A stretch of 64,000 nt of DNA from an uncultured Intestinimonas sp. (GTDB lineage Bacteria > Bacillota > Clostridia > Oscillospirales > Oscillospiraceae). Below, piece by piece: positions 59,382 to 64,000 of this stretch. The notes below the pieces were generated by a model. That model ran no database searches. It was given only the letters and a program-made list of their open reading frames with translations, and had not been told where the DNA came from. The stretch covers positions 20,784-84,783 of the forward strand of contig NZ_CALXGA010000001.1 of assembly GCF_944387725.1 (NCBI RefSeq), in the 5' to 3' direction. Position 1 is the stretch's first letter, and each line of letters opens with the position of its first letter. Both the position numbers and the translations under genes were made by a program.

Positions 59382-60608
59382 TCAGTCATACCGCAGGGCG
59401 TCAATGGGGTTGAGCCGGGCGGCCTTGTTGGCGGGGAGGTAGCCGAAGAGGATGCCCACGCCCACGGACACGCCGAAGGAGACGGCGATGCCTCCGGGGG
59501 TGGGGACGGCCACAAAGCCGTCGTTGCCGGTGCCCAGGACAAAGGCGATGACGTTGGTGAGGACGTTGGCCATAACGATGCCCAGCACAATGCCGATGGC
59601 CCCGCCGATGGCCGAGGTGGTGCCCGCCTCGATGATGAACTGGCTGCGGATGTCCCGGCGCTTGGCCCCCAGGGACTTGCGGATGCCGATCTCCCGGGTG
59701 CGCTCGGTGACCGAGACCAGCATGATGTTCATGATGCCGATGCCGCCCACCAGCAGAGAGATGGCGGCGATGAGGATGAGGATCATCATCAGGGTGTTGA
59801 GCATGGCGTCCATGGCGTCCATCATCTCGGCGCTGGACATGACATAGTAGGCGTCCTCCGTCTGAAAAATCTGGTAGAGGCGGGTTTCAATGATGCCCTT
59901 GGCCAGATTGGCGTTGTCTTGATCGGCACTGTTGAAGAGGTAGAGGTCCACCCAGCCGGAGCCGTTGAGCTGCATGGCGCTGCCGTAGGGGATGAAGATG
60001 ACGTCGTCGGAGCTGCCCTCGGTGCTGTCGGCGTACTCGGCCATGACGCCGATGACGGTAAAGGGGGTGCCGCTGATGGTGAGAGACTGCCCCAGGGCGT
60101 CGCCGCCGAAGGCGGCCTGGGCCAGATAGCTGCCGATGACGCAGACATTCTGGCGGCGCTCCACATCGATGTAGCTCAGGAACCGGCCCCGGCCCAGATG
60201 GGAGCCGCTGAGGACCTGGTTGCGCTGGGCGTCGTAGAAGAACTCGCTGACGCCGTAGACGCTGGTGCGGTCGAAGTCATCGGCGCCGCGGCGGACCAGG
60301 CCCTGGGCCATGACATAGGGACTGACCCCCGCAAGGTACTGGGGATATTTGTCCACCAGGGCGTACATGTCGTCGGGGTCCACCGAGCGGGAGCTCATGC
60401 CCCCCAGGCCCCAGATTTGGACCTGGATCAGGTTGGCCCCCAGCTGGTCGAACTGCCGGTTCATGTAGTTTTGCATCCCGTTGCCCAGGCTGGTGATGAT
60501 GATGACGGCGGCCACGCCGATGATGATGCCCAGCATGGTCAAAAGGGCCCGCATCTTGCTGGCCAGCAGGGACTTGACGGCCAGGCGGAAGGACTGGGTG
60601 AAGTTCAT
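59382..60608 (-). CDS. MacB/FtsX-type ABC transporter permease
   Basis: 408 residues. First helix KMRALLTMLGIIIGVAAVIIITSLGNGM, a large extracytoplasmic MacB_PCD domain (about 45-270), then the FtsX domain with three helices (AISLLVGGIGIMNIMLVSVTERTREIGIRKSLGAKRRDIRSQF). This mechanotransmission type works with a LolD/MacB ATPase and an adaptor rather than moving substrate across the membrane itself. It overlaps the ATPase gene by 4 bp (ATGA). Confidence 0.93.
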   Translation of the reverse strand: MNFTQSFRLAVKSLLASKMRALLTMLGIIIGVAAVIIITSLGNGMQNYMNRQFDQLGANLIQVQIWGLGGMSSRSVDPDDMYALVDKYPQYLAGVSPYVMAQGLVRRGADDFDRTSVYGVSEFFYDAQRNQVLSGSHLGRGRFLSYIDVERRQNVCVIGSYLAQAAFGGDALGQSLTISGTPFTVIGVMAEYADSTEGSSDDVIFIPYGSAMQLNGSGWVDLYLFNSADQDNANLAKGIIETRLYQIFQTEDAYYVMSSAEMMDAMDAMLNTLMMILILIAAISLLVGGIGIMNIMLVSVTERTREIGIRKSLGAKRRDIRSQFIIEAGTTSAIGGAIGIVLGIVMANVLTNVIAFVLGTGNDGFVAVPTPGGIAVSFGVSVGVGILFGYLPANKAARLNPIDALRYD

Positions 60609-61381
60609 GCCTGGGCCTCCTCTCCCGCCTCGCCGGCGCCGGCGAAGCCCTGGATGTCTCCCAGGTCCTCCTCAGGCTGGACCACCGCCCGGGGGTCGCG
60701 GGCGTCCCCATCGTAGATGATCTTCCCGTCCTGGAGGCGGACGATGCGCTTGGCCTTCACGGCAATGGAGTTGTCGTGGGTAATGAGGACCACCGTGTCC
60801 CCCTCGGCGTTGAGCTTTTGGAGGAAGGCCAGCACCTCCCGGCCGGTGTGGGAGTCCAGGGCGCCAGTGGGCTCGTCGGCCAGGATCACCGATGGGTCCC
60901 CGGCCAGGGCCCGGGCGATGGATACCCGCTGCTGCTGGCCGCCGGAGAGCTGGCTGGGGAGGTTCCGGCGCTTGTTGGCCAGACCCACCCGCTCCAGGGC
61001 CTGGATGGCCCGCCGGCGGCGCTCCTCGGCCCCCACCCCGGCGTAGAGCAGGGGGAGCTCCACGTTCTCCTGAACGTTGAGCTTGGGGATGAGGTTGTAC
61101 TGCTGGAAGATGAAGCCCAGCATCTTGTTGCGGATTTCGGCCTGCTGGTCGTCGTCCATGGTGGAGACGTCCACCCCGCCCAGGCGGTAGGTGCCGGAGG
61201 TGGGGACGTCCAGACAGCCGATGATGTTCATGGCGGTGGACTTGCCGGAGCCGGAGGAGCCCACGATGGCCACAAACTCCCCCCGGTCCACTGTCAGGCT
61301 GACGCCGTCCAGGGCGTGGACACGTTCATCTCCCATCTGGTAGATTTTGTAGACGTTCTTGAATTCAATGAGGTGTTCCAT
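60605..61381 (-). CDS. MacB/LolD-type ABC transporter ATPase
   Basis: 258 residues. Walker A IVGSSGSGKSTAMN, signature LSGGQQQRVSIARALAGD, Walker B VILADEPTGALDS and the switch His in VVLITHDN. N-terminus IEFKNVYKIYQMGDERVHALDGVSL is typical of the group. A ~35-residue acidic/Ala C-terminal tail (PEEDLGDIQGFAGAGEAGEE) exceeds the norm. Adjacent upstream lies the adaptor, downstream the permease. Confidence 0.95.
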   Translation of the reverse strand: MEHLIEFKNVYKIYQMGDERVHALDGVSLTVDRGEFVAIVGSSGSGKSTAMNIIGCLDVPTSGTYRLGGVDVSTMDDDQQAEIRNKMLGFIFQQYNLIPKLNVQENVELPLLYAGVGAEERRRRAIQALERVGLANKRRNLPSQLSGGQQQRVSIARALAGDPSVILADEPTGALDSHTGREVLAFLQKLNAEGDTVVLITHDNSIAVKAKRIVRLQDGKIIYDGDARDPRAVVQPEEDLGDIQGFAGAGEAGEEAQA

Positions 61382-61390
61382 CTCTGTCCG

Positions 61391-63073
61391 TCACCCCATC
61401 ATCATGTCCATCATGCTGGAGCCCACAGACTGGAAGATGTAGACCGTCTCCCCCTCCTCCAGGCCGGAGAGGATTTCGATGTAAGTGTCGTCGTTGCGGC
61501 CGATGGTGACCTCCCGCTGCTCCAGTTTGGTGGGGTCCACCACATTGCCATTTTCATCCACAGCGCCGGGGCCCGCCACTGTTACCATGCTGGCCCCCTT
61601 CTGGCCCCGGCTCACCGCCTCCACGGGGACGCAGAGCACCGAGCCCACGTCCTCTACGATGATCCGGGCCGAGACGTTCATGCCCGGCTTGAGCTCCTCG
61701 GGGGTGCCGTCCACCAGGACGGTGACGGGGTAGTTGGTGGTGCCGTTGGCGGTGGCGCCGTTGATGTTCACCTTGTCCACCCGGCCGGTGAAGCTCTGGC
61801 CGTCCAGGGCGTCGGCGGTGATCTCCACCTCCTGGCCCACCTGGATTTTGTTGATGTCCAGCTCGTTGATGCTCACGTCGAAGGTGAGGGCGGACATGTC
61901 ATAGATGACGGCGGGGTAGGCGATGCCGGTGGCGCTGGCGGTGGAGGTGTCCAGGGTGTCCCCCACGTCGTAGTTTTTCTCAATGACGGTGCCATCGATG
62001 GTGGAGGTGATGGTGTAGTCATCCAGACTGTCCTGGGCGTTTTTCAGGGTGAGCTCGGCGTTCTGGACCTGGAGGGCGGCGGTCTCGATCTGGGTGTCCA
62101 TATCGGTGGTGTCAAACTGCCCGATGACCTGGTCCTCGGTGACCCGGTCCCCCTCCCGGACGGTGAGGCTGATGAGCTCTCCGGAAGTCTTGGCCACCAC
62201 CTGCTTGCTCTCCCCATACGCGAAGGTCCCGCTGGCGGCGCTGGAGGCGGTCCCCACCGAGGCGGCGCCCTGGGAGGCATCGGTGAGGGCGCCGGGGTTG
62301 CGGACCAGAATGGTGACCTCCCGCACCAGGGTACCGCCGGCCCCCACCGAGTCGGTGGCGTCGATGGCGTCGATGTCGCCGGGGATGGTCTCCAGGGTGC
62401 CGTCCACGGTGACCGTGGCGGCCTGGCCCAGGGAGAAGCCGGCGGCGTCGGCGGAGTGGAAGGGGACTACCAGCTTCATGTTTTCCCGATCCAGGATGTC
62501 CGCAATGGGGGCGCCGGCGGAGACCAGGTCCCCCTCGTCCACATAGAGCTCGGTGATGACACCGGTGGCGGTGGCCTCCACGGTGGCGTTTTTCAGGTTG
62601 TCCTCCTGGTTTTTCAGGAGCTGCCGGTAGTTGATCTGGGCGCTTTCCAGGCTGATCTGGGCCTGCTGGATGGCGGTCTCCACGTCGGTGGAGTCGATGC
62701 GGAAGAGGAGGTCGCCCTCCCGGACCGTGCCGCCCTCCTCAAAGGGGGCCTCCAGCACCTCGCCCCGCACCAGAGTGGTGACACGGTAGGAGCGGATGGG
62801 CTCGATGGCGCCGTTGCCGGACACCGCGACCACCATGTCCTGCATAGTGGCGGTGCTGGGTAAGTAGGCCCCGGACAGCAGGGCGGTCCCGCTGCTCATG
62901 CAGCTTCGGAACAAGAAGGCCACAATGGCGGCCAGCACCACCAGAATGATCCCCCGCTTGATCCATTTTTTCTTCTTTCGCGGCATGGGGACCTTGAGGG
63001 ATTTTGCCCCCTTCTGCTGCTCCGGGGCTGCGGGCTGGACCGCGGCGTCCTGCTTGACTTGGGATGTTTCCAT
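61391..63073 (-). CDS. HlyD/MacA-type membrane-fusion adaptor
   Basis: 560 residues. A cytoplasmic N-terminus (about 1-33, basic KKKKWIKRG at the end) precedes one membrane helix (IILVVLAAIVAFLF). Outside are a biotinyl-lipoyl half (VVAVSGNGAIEPIRSYRVTTLVRGEVL), a coiled-coil hairpin (IQQAQISLESAQINYRQLLKNQEDNLKNA), a second lipoyl-like unit and beta-barrel domains ending in VTIGRNDDTYIEILSGLEEGETVYI. It is longer than MacA (about 370), with duplicated lipoyl/barrel parts. AAGGAG precedes the ATG by 8 nt. First gene of the leftward four-gene operon. Confidence 0.9.
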   Translation of the reverse strand: METSQVKQDAAVQPAAPEQQKGAKSLKVPMPRKKKKWIKRGIILVVLAAIVAFLFRSCMSSGTALLSGAYLPSTATMQDMVVAVSGNGAIEPIRSYRVTTLVRGEVLEAPFEEGGTVREGDLLFRIDSTDVETAIQQAQISLESAQINYRQLLKNQEDNLKNATVEATATGVITELYVDEGDLVSAGAPIADILDRENMKLVVPFHSADAAGFSLGQAATVTVDGTLETIPGDIDAIDATDSVGAGGTLVREVTILVRNPGALTDASQGAASVGTASSAASGTFAYGESKQVVAKTSGELISLTVREGDRVTEDQVIGQFDTTDMDTQIETAALQVQNAELTLKNAQDSLDDYTITSTIDGTVIEKNYDVGDTLDTSTASATGIAYPAVIYDMSALTFDVSINELDINKIQVGQEVEITADALDGQSFTGRVDKVNINGATANGTTNYPVTVLVDGTPEELKPGMNVSARIIVEDVGSVLCVPVEAVSRGQKGASMVTVAGPGAVDENGNVVDPTKLEQREVTIGRNDDTYIEILSGLEEGETVYIFQSVGSSMMDMMMG

Positions 63074-63379
63074 ACGTTTGACTCCTTTTCCGTGGACTGA
63101 CTGCGGCGGGGGGCCGGAGAATCTGGCCCCTGCGGGGTGGAAAGCGCCCGGCTGGAGCTGGGCGCTTCAGCCGCTTTGCGGTGGATGCAACAGACATCAG
63201 CATAGCATGGATAGATGTAAAGAAGGAAAAAGAAAAGGTTAAATTTTGCTTAAATTTTATTGCTTCGTTTCGTCTTATATAGTTCAAAATATATCATATC
63301 TTATGAAAAAATTCAACATATATTAACTTTTGATATATTGTCATTTTTGCACATATTTGTGCCGCTGGTTACAAACACT
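63074..63379. other. Intergenic region upstream of the adaptor operon
   Basis: GC-rich next to the gene, then sharply A+T-rich from about 63185 (ATATATC, TTTTATTG runs). The operon promoter should lie here, but no single -35/-10 pair stands out. No gene seen. Confidence 0.4.
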
Positions 63380-63545
63380 TAGGGCTTGTTTGAAAATTGG
63401 CGATGTGTCCGGCAGGGAGGGATTTTGGGCCGCTGGCAAGCAATTTTTTCGCAGGAATCCTGGCGGATTTCAAGGAAAAATTGCGCCGTCCAGGGGGCAA
63501 AAGACCCGCCGGTTGGGCATGTTGACATGTTTCAAACAAGCCCTA
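63380..63545 (+). mobile_element. MITE-like element R2, copy 6
   Basis: 166 bp, TA at both ends, sitting in A+T-rich sequence at the junction to the edge region. It carries GGGAGGGATT where most copies have AGCGAGGGATT. TTGACA near the right end is followed by TAAGCT at 16 bp. Confidence 0.85.
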
Positions 63546-63672
63546 AGCTCATTCGTTTATTCTTTGGCATAACCCGATCCCCTTCTTTTGCGTTCTACAA
63601 CCTCTATTTTACAACGTATATTTCCTTATCGCCAGCCTTTTTCTAAGGCTCCTTGAAAGGGATAACCATATA

Positions 63673-63876
63673 ATGATTTTACTCAAGGGAGAAGCACAGG
63701 ATTTTTCGGTTTATGAAAGTGTTCTTGATCATAACTTCCCCATTCAGTCAATTTATGCTTACAGCATTTATACGGATAACAAAAATAGTTTTCTTGCAGC
63801 GAGAAACAATGTCATATTAAGTACCGGGCGTTCTGGCTTTATGGCATACGCAGGATATCAACATGATACTATATGA
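63673..63876 (+). CDS. Small hypothetical protein or gene fragment
   Basis: 67 codons with A+T-rich codon use unlike the chromosome: MILLKGEAQDFSVYESVLDH, NFPIQSIYAYSIYTDNKNSF, then LAARNNVILSTGRSG... GAAAGG lies 13 nt before the ATG, a poor fit. I do not recognise it. It lies between an R2 element and an IS5-type transposase end, so it may be part of a foreign insertion. Confidence 0.4.
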   Translation: MILLKGEAQDFSVYESVLDHNFPIQSIYAYSIYTDNKNSFLAARNNVILSTGRSGFMAYAGYQHDTI

Positions 63877-63916
63877 AACAGAGTGATTATAAGGAACTGC
63901 GCGAAATATAGGGACT

Positions 63917-64000
63917 TCAATCCGTATTTTTCGCATATCGAGTGGCAATTCCCCGCCAGCGTTTCAAGATCAGGAAAGCATTTTCCACCAAATGGCGCAG
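63917..64000 (-). mobile_element. IS5-family transposase, 3' end (continues beyond window)
   Basis: The leftward frame reads LRHLVENAFLILKRWRGIAT and RYAKNTD-stop. V-E-N-x-F...LK-x-W-R-G-I-A-T-R-Y is the conserved C-terminal block (E of the DDE triad with the Y-x2-R helix region) of IS5/IS427-type DDE transposases. Only 27 codons are inside the window, so completeness is unknown. Confidence 0.7.

Noticed and set aside
63386-63646. Short reading frames inside R2 copies (MFENWRCV... type)
   Set aside because: Recur because the element recurs; they have no ribosome site, differ in length after the element boundary and overlap a palindrome.
1-64000. tRNA, rRNA and CRISPR arrays
   Set aside because: None recognised by eye on either strand; a dedicated tRNA/Rfam scan would be needed to exclude small RNAs.

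Overview
The window is a GC-rich (about 60-65% by eye) chromosomal segment of a Gram-positive anaerobe. S-layer-homology (SLH) proteins, AckA, TmcAL, AsnA, a stand-alone 2-hydroxyacyl-CoA dehydratase/activase protein, a YjfB-type small protein and GTG/TTG starts behind strong AGGAGG sites all point to the Clostridia, most likely an Oscillospiraceae-type gut bacterium (Flavonifractor/Lawsonibacter/Intestinimonas-like). This placement is inferred from gene content, not computed. No rRNA, tRNA or CRISPR array was seen.

Layout. 1-5.1 kb: 3' end of a dihydrolipoamide-dehydrogenase-like enzyme, a secreted SLH protein with three CAP domains, an ArsC/Spx-like protein and a TSUP anion exporter. 5.1-10.1 kb: a second SLH protein, then ackA and tmcAL fired from divergent promoters. 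10.1-13.2 kb: a leftward ACT protein-homoserine dehydrogenase-aspartate kinase operon. 13.4-17.4 kb: an AI-2E-type membrane protein and trkA-trkH for K+ uptake. 17.5-19.3 kb: an AT-rich foreign patch (repeat element, mobile-element debris, membrane-anchored XRE regulator, tnpV remnant) lying against the 3' end of a metal ABC importer operon (19.3-21.9 kb). 22-27 kb: aconitase-family hydratase, hemolysin-III protein, CmpB-type membrane protein, and an aspartate carbamoyltransferase carrying a PyrI-like zinc tail. 27.2-31.3 kb: MarR regulator plus heterodimeric ABC exporter. 31.5-36.9 kb: GT2 glycosyltransferase, O-antigen-ligase-like protein, HAD phosphatase, DEDDh exonuclease and esterase. 37-38.5 kb: a decayed gene and repeats. 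38.5-42.7 kb: YjfB protein, rnc, acpP, GNAT and AlbA_2 proteins, FAD protein. 43.3-48.5 kb: LysR, then a second MarR plus heterodimeric ABC exporter module. 48.7-53.1 kb: a 1468-residue dehydratase/activase protein. 53.3-55.5 kb: a DUF1538 membrane protein translationally coupled to a tandem P-II-like protein. 55.6-57.4 kb: repeat-damaged HTH gene and asnA. 57.5-63.1 kb: leftward adaptor-ATPase-permease-SLH operon. The right edge is AT-rich and carries the 3' end of an IS5-type transposase.

The main unifying observation is a dispersed family of about 166 bp (six copies: 1078, 17512, 38170, 39573, 55657, 63380). Its ends are GGGCTTGTTTGAAA inverted repeats, every copy is flanked by TA, and the whole unit can fold into one long hairpin, as expected for a MITE moved by an IS630/Tc1-type transposase. 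Copies sit in a 5' leader, exactly at the acpP stop codon, and inside the 3' end of an HTH gene. A second element (R1) abuts three copies. The most interesting functional candidate is the DUF1538 / tandem P-II pair, which looks like a regulated two-fold-symmetric transporter of unknown substrate.
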